Assembly (NCBI RefSeq): GCF_900637185.1
Contig: NZ_LR134352.1
Coordinates: forward strand, 5,756,001-5,820,000
Length of the DNA stretch: 64,000 bases
Source of the DNA: Nocardia asteroides
GTDB lineage: Bacteria > Actinomycetota > Actinomycetes > Mycobacteriales > Mycobacteriaceae
Direction: 5' to 3'
In this document: in pieces, positions 20,937 to 29,279 of the stretch
How the letters are laid out: each line of letters starts with the position of its first letter
How positions within the stretch are numbered: the stretch's first letter is position 1
The notes under the pieces: model-generated
What the model was told of the DNA's origin: nothing
Databases searched by the model: none
Seen by the model: the letters and a program-made list of their open reading frames with translations, nothing else
Translations under genes and position numbers: made by a program

Positions 20937-21746
20937 ATGTCCTTGCGTACCGTCCCCGCCTCGATGGATCCGGCCGTGGTGGCCGCCGTCGACGCCGAGC
21001 TCGACCGGGTGGCGGCCGAGCACGGTGTCACCGTCCGCCTCGCCATCGAAAGCGGCAGCCGTGCTTGGGGTTTCCCCTCACCGGACTCCGACTACGACTG
21101 CCGCTTCGTCTACGTGGCGGGCCTGGGGACCTATCTGTCGCCGTGGCGCACGCGGGATGTGATCGAGACCCCGCTGGTGGGGCTACTCGATGTGAACGGC
21201 TGGGATCTGGCCAAGGCGTTGCGCCTGCTCGTGCAGGGCAACGCGGTGCTGATCGAGTGGCTGATGTCACCCATCGTCTATCGCGGCGACGCGGCGTTCC
21301 GCGCCCGGCTGCGCGACGTGGCGGCCGAGGTGGCCGACCGCGACCGGGTGGCGCGGCACTACCTGCACCTGGGTGCACGCCAGTACGCGCTGTTCGAGCG
21401 CAACGGCGGCCTGAAGAAGGTGTTCTACGCGCTGCGGCCCGCCATGGCGCTGCGCTGGTTGCGCGAGCATCCCGGCGCCGCGGTGGCGCCGATGCATCTG
21501 CCGACGCTGCTGGCCGAATGCGAGCTGCCCGCCGACTTCGTCGCCGCGGTCACCGACCTGACGGATCTGAAGTCGCGGACCAGGGAAATGGGCACCGGCG
21601 CGGTCCCGGCCCCGATCGCGGCCTTCATCAGCGCCGAATTCGACACGGCGACAGCGGTGTTCGCGTCCCGCGAGCCCCGCGACCTGACCGCGGCCCGGGC
21701 GATCACCGACGAGTTCTTCCGCGCGGAGGCTCTCGCCGCGGGCTGA
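20937..21746 (+). CDS. YcgL/COG3541-type nucleotidyltransferase
   Basis: A 269-residue protein of the polymerase-beta-type nucleotidyltransferase superfamily. The catalytic motif ESGSRAWGFPSPDSDYDCRF (about residues 38-57) has the G-S and the D-x-D pair of these enzymes. The following YLSPWRTRD and the GGLKKVFYALRPAMALRW segment (about 164-181) are typical of the stand-alone COG3541 family, whose substrate is unsettled (links to RNA repair have been proposed). Start: ATG at 20937; a GTG 12 codons upstream is possible. It begins the region that differs from mycobacterial order. Confidence 0.85.
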   Translation: MSLRTVPASMDPAVVAAVDAELDRVAAEHGVTVRLAIESGSRAWGFPSPDSDYDCRFVYVAGLGTYLSPWRTRDVIETPLVGLLDVNGWDLAKALRLLVQGNAVLIEWLMSPIVYRGDAAFRARLRDVAAEVADRDRVARHYLHLGARQYALFERNGGLKKVFYALRPAMALRWLREHPGAAVAPMHLPTLLAECELPADFVAAVTDLTDLKSRTREMGTGAVPAPIAAFISAEFDTATAVFASREPRDLTAARAITDEFFRAEALAAG

Positions 21747-21767
21747 GCGCCCCCGGAAACGCAGAAA

Positions 21768-21790
21768 CTCCGCACCGGTCCGGTGCGGAG
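21768..21790. terminator. hairpin between nucleotidyltransferase and csp genes
   Basis: CTCCGCACCGG-T-CCGGTGCGGAG, near-perfect 11-base arms flanked by AAA and CTTC. It lies between convergent genes and can serve both. Confidence 0.82.
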
Positions 21791-21820
21791 CTTCAACTCA
21801 TACGCTGGTCAGCGCAGGAA

Positions 21821-22024
21821 CTAGATGACGCGAACGTCCTGTGCCTGCGGGCCCTTCTGGCCCTGACCGATCTCGAACTCCACACGCTGGCCCTCGTCGA
21901 GGGAGCGGAAGCCCGAGCCGCTAACAGCCGAGTAGTGCACGAAGACGTCGGGTCCGCCGCCGTCCTGCGCGATGAAGCCGAAGCCCTTCTCGCTGTTGAA
22001 CCACTTCACAATGCCCTGAGCCAT
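21821..22024 (-). CDS. cspA: cold-shock protein, CspA type
   Basis: A 67-residue single cold-shock domain that binds single-stranded RNA and DNA. The RNP1 motif KGFGFIAQD (about residues 13-21) and the RNP2 motif VFVHYSAV (about 27-34) are complete, and the closing VRVI is typical. This is the standard housekeeping Csp of actinobacteria (compare the divergent copy at 23577-23780). The 400 bases upstream contain no gene on this strand and probably hold its promoter and a long 5' untranslated region. Confidence 0.95.
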   Translation of the reverse strand: MAQGIVKWFNSEKGFGFIAQDGGGPDVFVHYSAVSGSGFRSLDEGQRVEFEIGQGQKGPQAQDVRVI

Positions 22025-22432
22025 TTCTAAACCTTCTGTAGACGAGCCAGGTCCTAATAGTCCGGTCCCGGTCTCGCCATCAACAATGCCATGATCCGAC
22101 GAATTCCTCCACACTCGTGTTCGGGCACTGTGAGGAAGCCAACCCGGGCCCATGACCGTTCGGTGCCGTCACACAGGTGCTACCCCTGGTACCGGGTGGA
22201 TGCTCGACGTATGCCGAGGTAGTTGCCGTGCGGATGCCGGATTCGCCGAGCGCGGTCACGCAAACCGACTGGCACGGTTCACCACTCATCGCGTCACGGC
22301 TTCGTGACCGGTCACCGTCAGTGTCCCTAGACATTTTCCAGAAACCCAGTACGGCAAATTCTCTACCAGCGTACTTTCCGAGTTTGTGAGGGAGCACACA
22401 CCTCGCGGAGAAATCACGCAAGGAGCTGCGGA
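22025..22432. other. 408-base gap without a gene
   Basis: Lies between the divergent csp and MHYT-protein genes. I see no convincing coding region. The right end has AAGGAGCTGCGGA just before the GTG at 22433. The left half probably holds the csp promoter and 5' leader. G+C is lower than in neighbouring genes. No strong palindrome or tRNA-like fold was found. Confidence 0.6.
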
Positions 22433-23215
22433 GTGCTGAACATCAACCATTTCACCTACGGCTGGGTAACCCCGTTGCTCGCCTATCTCATGTCGGTTCT
22501 CGGGTCGATGCTGGCGCTGCGTTGCATGGTTCGCTCGCGCGCCTCCGGCAGCCATGGCGGCTGGCTCACCGCGGCCGCCATCGCACTCGGCGGCACCGGA
22601 ATCTGGGTCATGCATTTCATCGCGATGCTCGGTTTCTCCGTGCACGGCGCGACCATCCGCTACAACGTCCCGATCACCTTGTTCAGCGCGGCCGTCGCCA
22701 TGGCGGTGGTGTGGCTGGGATTGTCGATCGTGGTGCGGCGCAGCTGGGACAGTGCGGCCCTGCCGGTGGGCGGCACGATCACCGGATTGGGCGTGGGCGC
22801 CATGCACTACGCGGGCATGTACGCGATGAAGACCGACATCGAGATCGTCTACGACCCGGTCGTGGTCGCGCTGTCGATGGTCATCGCCGTCGTCGCCGCC
22901 ACCGCGGCCCTGTGGTTCGCCCTGCACGTCCACGGCCTGCTCGCCACCATCGGCGCCGCGCTGCTGATGGGTGTGGCCGTCACCGGCATGCACTACACCG
23001 GCATGTTCTCGATGAGCGCCCACACCAGCGCCCATGTCGCCCACGCCACCGGCGCCACCGCCACCCAGCTGCTCACCCCGCTGATCATCGGCGTCAGCAT
23101 GGTGACCATGGTGCTGCTGATGCAGGTCGGCATCACCGAGGCCGAAGACCCCAACCTCGCCCGCCCCATCCACGGCCAGCGTGCCAGCCGCTTCTGGCCC
23201 AGCGGCCAGAACTGA
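22433..23215 (+). CDS. MHYT-domain integral membrane protein
   Basis: A 260-residue membrane protein with seven hydrophobic segments. Three copies of the MHYT sensor motif are visible: MHFIAMLGF (about residues 60-68), MHYAGMYAM (about 124-132) and MHYTGMFSM (about 187-195); the His and Met residues are proposed to bind copper and sense O2, CO or NO. In most bacteria MHYT is fused to GGDEF/EAL or kinase domains; here nothing follows except a short tail, so the protein is a stand-alone sensor or transporter-like unit. AAGGAG supports the GTG start. Confidence 0.9.
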   Translation: MLNINHFTYGWVTPLLAYLMSVLGSMLALRCMVRSRASGSHGGWLTAAAIALGGTGIWVMHFIAMLGFSVHGATIRYNVPITLFSAAVAMAVVWLGLSIVVRRSWDSAALPVGGTITGLGVGAMHYAGMYAMKTDIEIVYDPVVVALSMVIAVVAATAALWFALHVHGLLATIGAALLMGVAVTGMHYTGMFSMSAHTSAHVAHATGATATQLLTPLIIGVSMVTMVLLMQVGITEAEDPNLARPIHGQRASRFWPSGQN

Positions 23216-23297
23216 CGGCGCGAACATGTCGGACCCCGTTGAGACCATTGGGCGGTAGAAATCGCCGGCTGAGCCGAGTCTTCACGGGGGGATCCAC

Positions 23298-23573
23298 ATG
23301 CTCTACGCCATCATCGCGGCCGTCGTCTCCGTCGCCGTCGGCGCGCTCGCGCTGCTCGCCGCCTCGATCGCCGAATCACGGGCGACCGCGGCCCTGGTGG
23401 CCTCGCGGGCCGCGTCGCATTTCGTCGGCGACGGCAACCCCGCGGGCAGCTTCTTCGACCTGCGCACCCGGCACGACCGGCTGCACCGGCTCAGTTCCCG
23501 GCTGCTGGCCGTCAGCGCGGTGGCCGCGCTGGCCGCCACCGGTATCGCGATCTACGCCGTCATCGGTTGCTGA
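23298..23573 (+). CDS. small two-helix membrane protein, unknown
   Basis: A 91-residue protein with an N-terminal membrane helix (about 3-25, IIAAVVSVAVGALALLAASIA), a charged middle loop of about 40 residues (DGNPAGSFFDLRTRHDRLHRL) and a second helix (about 69-90). The GGGG-rich stretch before the ATG is a weak ribosome site. It ends 3 bases before the end of the convergent cold-shock-like gene. I do not recognise a family. It follows the MHYT gene by 82 bases in the same direction and may share its transcript. Confidence 0.65.
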   Translation: MLYAIIAAVVSVAVGALALLAASIAESRATAALVASRAASHFVGDGNPAGSFFDLRTRHDRLHRLSSRLLAVSAVAALAATGIAIYAVIGC

Positions 23574-23576
23574 TCG

Positions 23577-23780
23577 CTAGACCACCCGCACCTGCTGCGC
23601 TTCGGGCCCGCGGCGGGTCTCCCTGACCGCGAATTCCACCCGCTGACCGGACCGCAGCGTGCGGAATCCCTCGCCGACGAGTTCGGTGTACTCCACGAAC
23701 ACCTCGGCGCCTCCCGCGTCGGGGGTGATGAACCCGAATCCCTTGCCGCTGTCGAACCAGCTCACCACGCCGCCCGCCAT
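23577..23780 (-). CDS. divergent cold-shock-domain protein
   Basis: A 67-residue cold-shock domain of the same length as the csp at 21.8 kb. RNP1 is kept (KGFGFITPD, about residues 13-21), but RNP2 is altered: VFVEYTEL replaces VFVHYSAV, so the stacking His is lost and an acidic Glu is added, and the N-terminal VKWFN is VSWFD. This should change nucleic-acid affinity or specificity. The closing GPEAQQVRVV fits the family. The chosen ATG follows a weak GGAAGG. Possibly a specialised paralogue of the main Csp. Confidence 0.88.
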   Translation of the reverse strand: MAGGVVSWFDSGKGFGFITPDAGGAEVFVEYTELVGEGFRTLRSGQRVEFAVRETRRGPEAQQVRVV

Positions 23781-23909
23781 CGACCAGCCTTCCGAAACAT
23801 TTGCCTGACATGCCGTTTCGTTTATGGTCGCATGCCGGTGGTGGCGACACGAACCGTGTGGGCGTCCGGGTGGCGGTTCGGCGCGGTCGCGGGTGGATAA
23901 ACTCCGCCG

Positions 23910-25196
23910 ATGAGCCGGTCGCCGAGCGCCGCCACCGTCCGTGCCGCCGCCGAGGCGGTGACCGTCTTCGTGGCCACCTCGGTCGCCGTACTGGTCATCA
24001 TGTTGCCGATCAGCTTCGCCGCCCTGGCCGAGGCCAGGCATGTGGACCTGCTCGTGTTCAACATTCCGCGCGCGATGACCGGCGCCGCGTTCATCGCCGT
24101 GATCACCGCGGCGATCACCGTCGCCGTCGGCAGCAGGCGCACCGCCCGCTGGACCGCGCTGCTCGCCTTGGCCGGCATCCTGCTCAGTCACCTGCTGCTG
24201 GTCCCGCACAGCGACAACGCCGATTTCGACGGCCTGTCCCTGCCGACCCTCAATTTCGTCGACGCCCTGCTGGCGGGCATGGCCCTGGGTGCCCTGGCCG
24301 TCGCGGTCTGGCAGGACCGGCTCCAGCGCACGGTCTATGTCTTCGCGGTCCCCGGCGCCGCGGTCCTCGGCGACCTCACCGAGTCCCCCACCGACGAGAG
24401 CTCCTCCGGCCTCGACGGCGTCCTGGCCGGCTCGCTGCCACTGTGGTTCATCGCCGCCACCGTGCTGGCCCTGGTCTACTTCGCGATCACCACGCCCACC
24501 ACCCCGCGCTCGACGCTGGACACCGCGATCCCCTTGGCCCCCGTCTTCGCCGGCGTGGTCGCGTTCTCGGCCATCCTGGCCACCTCACTGGCGGTGGCCT
24601 CCCGCGAATCCAGCCTGCTCGCGCTGGTCGTCGGCTCGGTCGTCGTGGTGGCCGCGGCGAGCCTGGCCGCGCTGATCCTGCCCGACCGCGACGGCATCCT
24701 GGTCCTGCTGATGACCTCGTTCGCCGTCGCGGGCAGTCTCGTCATCACCCTGCCCCGCCCCGCCCTGGTCGACGTCGCCACCCTGGCGACGCTCGCCGCG
24801 GGCGTCGTGCTCGGCCTGCGCCGCCCACGCCCGCTCACCGCCGCGATCAGCGTCGTCGCCCTGGCCCTGTTCGTCCTGCTCACCGATCTGCTCGACCCGC
24901 CCGCGACGCTGAACGCCACCATCGGCTGCCTCGCGCTGGGCGTGGTCGGCGGCTACTGCGTCGGCTCCGCCGTCCCGCTCAGCCCCACCTCCGGCACCGT
25001 CGGCCTGTCGGTGCTGTTCGTGCCGTCGATGGGAGTCGCGTTGAGCAACAGCGATTTCGGCACCCTCGCCTACTCCTCGTCCTGGTACCGCACCGCCGAC
25101 CTGAACCGCGGCCCAGCCCCCGCCACGGTCTCGATCGCCATCGCCCTCGGCTGCCTGTTCGCGATCGCGGTGGTCCTGCGCCGCCGCCCCGCCTAA
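23910..25196 (+). CDS. multi-pass membrane protein, unknown
   Basis: A 428-residue protein with roughly 11-12 hydrophobic segments and short polar loops. It has no motif I can assign; the segment around residues 150-175 (PGAAVLGDLTESPTDESSSGLDG) is a polar loop, and the sequence SMGVALSNSDFGTLAYSSSWYRTADLNRG near residue 370-400 is likely a large extracytoplasmic loop. It could be a permease or a lipid-biosynthesis membrane protein. Its stop overlaps the stop of the convergent Nudix gene by 4 bases. Confidence 0.7.
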   Translation: MSRSPSAATVRAAAEAVTVFVATSVAVLVIMLPISFAALAEARHVDLLVFNIPRAMTGAAFIAVITAAITVAVGSRRTARWTALLALAGILLSHLLLVPHSDNADFDGLSLPTLNFVDALLAGMALGALAVAVWQDRLQRTVYVFAVPGAAVLGDLTESPTDESSSGLDGVLAGSLPLWFIAATVLALVYFAITTPTTPRSTLDTAIPLAPVFAGVVAFSAILATSLAVASRESSLLALVVGSVVVVAAASLAALILPDRDGILVLLMTSFAVAGSLVITLPRPALVDVATLATLAAGVVLGLRRPRPLTAAISVVALALFVLLTDLLDPPATLNATIGCLALGVVGGYCVGSAVPLSPTSGTVGLSVLFVPSMGVALSNSDFGTLAYSSSWYRTADLNRGPAPATVSIAIALGCLFAIAVVLRRRPA

Positions 25197-25618
25197 TCCC
25201 AGCCGAACTCCGAGAACACCCGCCCCGCCAGCACCTGTCCCAGCCCTGCCCGGCAGTACTCCACCATCTCGGCGGGCAACGCCCCCGGATCGAACCACCG
25301 CAGCTCCGAACACTTCTCGGGCTCCCGGTTGGCGACCACGCCCCGCCACCGCCGCACCGTGAAGAACATCTGCACCCGCTCCGCGCTGTGCAGCACATGC
25401 GCGAATTCCACATCGGGCGCGTCGATCTCGACCCCCACCTCCTCCCGCGCCTCCCGGATGAGCCCGGTCACCGCCGACTCCCCCACCTCCACATGCCCCG
25501 CCGGCACATGGAACAGCCCGTCCCCGAACCCCGTATCGCGTCTGCGCCCGAGCAACACCCGCCCGTCCCCGTCGAGCAGCACCAGATGAACCCCGATCAG
25601 CGCCCGATATCTGTTCAC
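25193..25618 (-). CDS. Nudix hydrolase
   Basis: A 141-residue single-domain Nudix protein. The Nudix box GHVEVGESAVTGLIREAREEVGV (about residues 41-63) fits G-x5-E-x7-R-E-x2-E-E-x-G exactly, so hydrolysis of a nucleoside diphosphate linked to another group is expected; the substrate is unknown. The fold starts at IGVHLVLLDGDGRVLLGRR. The start is GTG. It converges with and overlaps the membrane-protein gene by 4 bases at their stops. Confidence 0.88.
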   Translation of the reverse strand: MNRYRALIGVHLVLLDGDGRVLLGRRRDTGFGDGLFHVPAGHVEVGESAVTGLIREAREEVGVEIDAPDVEFAHVLHSAERVQMFFTVRRWRGVVANREPEKCSELRWFDPGALPAEMVEYCRAGLGQVLAGRVFSEFGWD

Positions 25619-25685
25619 CGCGACAACCCTAGCCAGAACACCCGGATCCCTGTTGCCGCAGCCGTATTCGGGGTATACCCAGACC

Positions 25686-26330
25686 ATGAGTTTCCCGGTG
25701 ACCTTCGGGCTCGCCCAGTTCGGCCTGCTCGCGACGATCGCCCTCGCCGTCGCCCTCCTCGTCTCCGCCGTCCTCGCCGCGCGCCGCCGCCGCGGCCCCA
25801 AAGCCGTTCTAGGCCGAGGCATCCCAGCCCTGGCCCTCATCCTGGTGGCCACCGTCCTGCTCTGGATCGCCACCCTCCTCCAGACCTACCTGGGCCTGTC
25901 CGGCGAGATCACCGCCGCCCACGTCGTCGCCAAGTCCGTCCCCGGCCACTCCGACCAACTCGACCTCGACGTCACCATCTACGACGAAGACGGCAAGGAA
26001 GACACCCGCACCACCCACCGCGTCGAAGGCAACCTCTGGGCGATGCAGGCCAACATCGTCGAACTCCACCCCTGGGTCAACGCCCTCGGTTTCCACTCCG
26101 GCTACAAACTCACCCGCCTCTACGGCCAGCGCCTCGACGGCAAACCCACCACCCAAACCCACATCTTCCTCAACGGCTCCGACCGCGACTTCTTCGAAGA
26201 CATGAACTCCGGCACCTGGTACACCTCCCCCTTCGTCAAATCCGTCTACGGCAACGCCGTCATAGCCACCCCCGGCGAATACGACGTCCTCATCTCCCAC
26301 GACGCCATCAAAGTCAGGGCCACGAACTGA
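25686..26330 (+). CDS. membrane protein with conserved extracytoplasmic domain, unknown
   Basis: A 214-residue protein with two N-terminal membrane helices (about 7-31 and 45-66) separated by a basic loop RRRRG, then a soluble domain of about 145 residues. The soluble part is hydrophilic and beta-like (for example LDLDVTIYDEDGKEDTRTTHRVEGNLW) with no cysteine. No family recognised. ATG at 25686; a TTG 11 codons earlier is less likely. The gene is the last before the drop in G+C that marks the restriction-modification region. Confidence 0.7.
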   Translation: MSFPVTFGLAQFGLLATIALAVALLVSAVLAARRRRGPKAVLGRGIPALALILVATVLLWIATLLQTYLGLSGEITAAHVVAKSVPGHSDQLDLDVTIYDEDGKEDTRTTHRVEGNLWAMQANIVELHPWVNALGFHSGYKLTRLYGQRLDGKPTTQTHIFLNGSDRDFFEDMNSGTWYTSPFVKSVYGNAVIATPGEYDVLISHDAIKVRATN

Positions 26331-26512
26331 GGCAAAAGTAGCGATGCACGTCCGCATCTGGGCAGGGGCGGCGGCCGCGCTGAACACCCAGATCGGCAAC
26401 CGTCCACCAAATCCAACCCCGACCATTGTAGTCAATCAGCAGGACCGGCCAAATTTCCCGAGCCCGGTAATTGTCCGCGCCAGCGCCAGGCATGGGCACG
26501 GAAGCGGTCAGG

Positions 26513-27853
26513 TCAGCTCACTCGCGAAATGTGGTTCCGGTAGTACTCGTGCCGAATGTGATCACCCTGACCGGTGAACGCCCGGAACTCGCCTATCCGA
26601 TACGCGAGACCGCTGGACCTCTCATCTTTGATGATCTCGAAATCTTTGTCCAACAAGGAAATTCGACGGTCGATTTCGGGATCATCGATGGAGAGTTTCG
26701 CCCGCTGAATGATCTGCGCTGCGGTGAGAAACGTGTCCGGATCTTGTTGAGCCTGGTCACGCAGAACCTTGTAGATCGGATCTGTGAGCGGATCGTCGTT
26801 GCGCTCGATCGGGTTACCGATGTGTCGAAGTGCGCGCGAGATAGACAGGCCGATCGCTTTGGCGACCGGAGGGGGAAACGCGTTGCCGATCTGTCGGTAT
26901 TGAGCTGTCTTCTTGCCCGTGAACATCCACGCGAACTCGCCGTTCCCGGCATCCTCCAGCTCGGACCGATGCGCTTCGTCCTTGGCGAAGACCCATCCTT
27001 GGATGCGCGCCACCATCTCGACAGTCAGTTTCGGACCGAACTCGGTCATCGGCCGCTTGTCGTAGGGTGGCGCCGTATCGTGCACACCGTAGGCGTCTAC
27101 ACCGAGTTCTGCCCAGGCCCGCTTTGCCCGGGTCGGACCCAGGTCAGCACCACCATGTTTCTTCGATCCGCCCACGATTGTCGGAGCGATGCCGTTTGCC
27201 TTCTCGGCCCACGCAGCCGCGCCTTTCCAGCCACGTTCCATCATCAACGGCAGTAGCGTCTCCCCGACGGTCCTGACTTCACCAGCCGCCTCGGGCCACT
27301 TGAAATATTGAAAATCCTCGGAGGCCATGGCAACGAGAACAAACCGCGGCCGCAGCTGGGGCACCCCGTATTCGGATGCCTGGATGAGTCGCCACTCTGC
27401 GGAGTAACCGAACTGGCTGAGCCGATCCAGCACATGCTGCCGATATCCGGCGAAGCGCGGCATGCTCAACCCGCGGACGTTCTCGAGCAACAGCGCGCGG
27501 GGTCGCACCACATCAACTTGCTCGACGGCCCAGGCAAACAGGTCTCGCTCGTCATTAGCTCCGAGCTGCTTTCCCGCGATGGAGAACGGAGGGCACGGAA
27601 CACCACCTGCGAGCAGATCGATCTGACGTCCGCCACGACCTTCGGCATCAGGAGAAAACGCCTTCGGGTTGAACACCGCAGGGTTTGCTACGTCACCGAC
27701 CTCGACCTTCCAATGAGGACGGTTACGCTGGATGGTGTCCGCAGCGGTTTGGTCGAGTTCGACGGCGAGCTTGTGTTCGAAGCCTGCTCGCTCGAGCCCG
27801 AGCGCCTGGCCGCCTGCTCCTGCGCAAATCTCGATGACGCTGAGCTCGGTCAC
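26513..27853 (-). CDS. DNA (cytosine-5-)-methyltransferase
   Basis: A 446-residue C5-cytosine methyltransferase. Motif order is complete: I ICAGAGGQALGLERAGF (about residues 8-24), IV with the catalytic Cys GGVPCPPFSIAGKQ (about 82-95), VI LENVRGLS (about 122-129), VIII ASEYGVPQLRPRFVL (about 158-172), and IX-X QIGNAFPPPVAKAIG (about 325-339). The target-recognition region lies between VIII and IX. A C-terminal extension of about 100 residues is unusual in length. With the neighbouring Vsr and NgoMIV-like nuclease it forms a type II restriction-modification set, and I infer GCCGGC as target. Start is GTG. Confidence 0.95.
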   Translation of the reverse strand: MTELSVIEICAGAGGQALGLERAGFEHKLAVELDQTAADTIQRNRPHWKVEVGDVANPAVFNPKAFSPDAEGRGGRQIDLLAGGVPCPPFSIAGKQLGANDERDLFAWAVEQVDVVRPRALLLENVRGLSMPRFAGYRQHVLDRLSQFGYSAEWRLIQASEYGVPQLRPRFVLVAMASEDFQYFKWPEAAGEVRTVGETLLPLMMERGWKGAAAWAEKANGIAPTIVGGSKKHGGADLGPTRAKRAWAELGVDAYGVHDTAPPYDKRPMTEFGPKLTVEMVARIQGWVFAKDEAHRSELEDAGNGEFAWMFTGKKTAQYRQIGNAFPPPVAKAIGLSISRALRHIGNPIERNDDPLTDPIYKVLRDQAQQDPDTFLTAAQIIQRAKLSIDDPEIDRRISLLDKDFEIIKDERSSGLAYRIGEFRAFTGQGDHIRHEYYRNHISRVS

Positions 27854-27952
27854 GCGGTGTCCCTTCTGCGAAGTGATGTATCGAGCGATCCTGTGGGACG
27901 CGGATGACTATCATGCCGTGCAGTCAGAGGCCAGTCGAAAGCTGGGTGGAGG

Positions 27953-28423
27953 ATGGATCGAGACGACTTGCCGCCGCTTACGCCGGCCAGCCGTACCGGC
28001 GTGCCGGCAGCATCCTCGCCTGGCCGTGGGCGCAACATGCGGGCAATCAGGCGCACCGATACAAAGCCAGAGGTCGAGCTGCGAAGCGAACTGCATCGGC
28101 TCGGGTACCGGTTCCGGAAAGACTTCCCGATCCCGGTCGCGGGTCGCAGGCCGGTCAGACCGGACATCGTGTTCACTGCTCGCCGGGTTGCGGTGTTCGT
28201 AGACGGCTGCTTCTGGCACGCATGCCCTGAGCACGGCAGATCGCCGACCACGAATGAGTGGTATTGGACACCGAAGCTCCGCCGCAACGTCGAGCGGGAC
28301 CGAGAAGCGGACACCGCGTTGTCGACGGCCGGGTGGACTGTGGTGCGGGTGTGGGAGCACGAACCGGTCACGTCTGCACTGACCGCGGTGGTCGACAAGC
28401 TCGATCGGGACCCGAACATATGA
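27953..28423 (+). CDS. vsr: very short patch repair endonuclease
   Basis: A 156-residue Vsr nuclease that nicks DNA 5' of the T in T:G mismatches left by deamination of 5-methylcytosine. RRTDTKPEVELRSELHRLGYRFRKD (about residues 33-57), RPDIVFTARRVAVFVDGCFWHACP (about 68-91, with the catalytic Asp and the Zn-binding His/Cys) and NVERDREADTALSTAGWTVVRVWEHE (about 111-136) are classic. The reading frame opens about 28 residues before the usual Vsr start; the true start could be the Met at RNMRAIRRTD. It is divergent from the methyltransferase gene. Confidence 0.93.
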   Translation: MDRDDLPPLTPASRTGVPAASSPGRGRNMRAIRRTDTKPEVELRSELHRLGYRFRKDFPIPVAGRRPVRPDIVFTARRVAVFVDGCFWHACPEHGRSPTTNEWYWTPKLRRNVERDREADTALSTAGWTVVRVWEHEPVTSALTAVVDKLDRDPNI

Positions 28424-28487
28424 GCGATCGTAGGTGATCGGATAGCTGAGGTCACGGCAACCCACCGGCAGAGCTAGATTGGCAGCC

Positions 28488-29264
28488 ATGGGGATGACAT
28501 TCGGAACCGATCTGCTGGGGTGGAAGCGCAGTCGCAAGAACAAACTCGGCTGGCAGTGGGTACCGAACACTGCCGATACCGACAGTGTGTCGAGCCTCCG
28601 GCTGTCGGCGGCAGTGCTCGAGTATCTGGCCGCCCCGAATCCCAACGGCGGTGCATCCGATCCCGTGGAGCCGCCCGACAACCCGGGTGGGTTGCTCGAA
28701 ACCCAGGTTGCGACCGACCTCGCCACAGAGCTTCCGCGGCTTGATCCAGAACGCAAGTGGGAAGTCCGCAAAGGGCAGAGCATCGTCAACTATGCGCAAT
28801 ACCAGCATCTGGCCGCCATCGACCGCGCGATTGCGAACGATCCGAACCTACGCGTCACTCTCGGGACCGACTACCTGATCAAGCCGGACGTTCTCGTGGG
28901 TCTTCTCGGCACCCCGACGGCGACAGAGCATCCCTGGTTGCATGCTGCGCTTGCGTGCAAGTGGACCATCCGATCCGACCGGGTCCAGAACATCCGGCAC
29001 GAAAACGGCAACATGATCCGGCATCGGCGAGGACGCTTGCCTCATTTGGTGACTGTCACCGCAGAACCGCTCCCGACACGGCTGGCATCGATCGCGCGCG
29101 GCACTGGCGAAGTCGACGCCACTTACCACCTGGCATTTCCCGCCATGAACCAAGCCGTAGCAGCAGTTGGAACAGGCGAACAGCAAGATGCGTGGGCAGA
29201 GGTCACCGAACAGGGACGTCTGCTGGACTACACGCAACTCGCTGCGTCGCTCGCTACCTGGTAG
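28488..29264 (+). CDS. NgoMIV-family type II restriction endonuclease
   Basis: A 258-residue nuclease whose central part matches my recollection of R.NgoMIV (cuts GCCGGC). Key features are LIKPDVLVGLLG (catalytic Asp, about residues 134-145), ACKWTIRSDRVQNIRHE (about 163-179) carrying the active-site Lys and the S-D-R recognition residues, and RGRLPHLVTVTAEPLPTRLASIARGTGEVD, all typical of this group. It starts at either of two ATGs two codons apart, with no strong ribosome site. It follows vsr by 64 bases and converges on the helicase gene. Confidence 0.88.
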   Translation: MGMTFGTDLLGWKRSRKNKLGWQWVPNTADTDSVSSLRLSAAVLEYLAAPNPNGGASDPVEPPDNPGGLLETQVATDLATELPRLDPERKWEVRKGQSIVNYAQYQHLAAIDRAIANDPNLRVTLGTDYLIKPDVLVGLLGTPTATEHPWLHAALACKWTIRSDRVQNIRHENGNMIRHRRGRLPHLVTVTAEPLPTRLASIARGTGEVDATYHLAFPAMNQAVAAVGTGEQQDAWAEVTEQGRLLDYTQLAASLATW

Positions 29265-29279
29265 CTCCCCGGGAAATGC

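Noticed and set aside
26331..26512. Integrase or attachment site at the left edge of the restriction-modification region
   Set aside because: No tRNA, direct repeat or recombinase gene was found at either edge.
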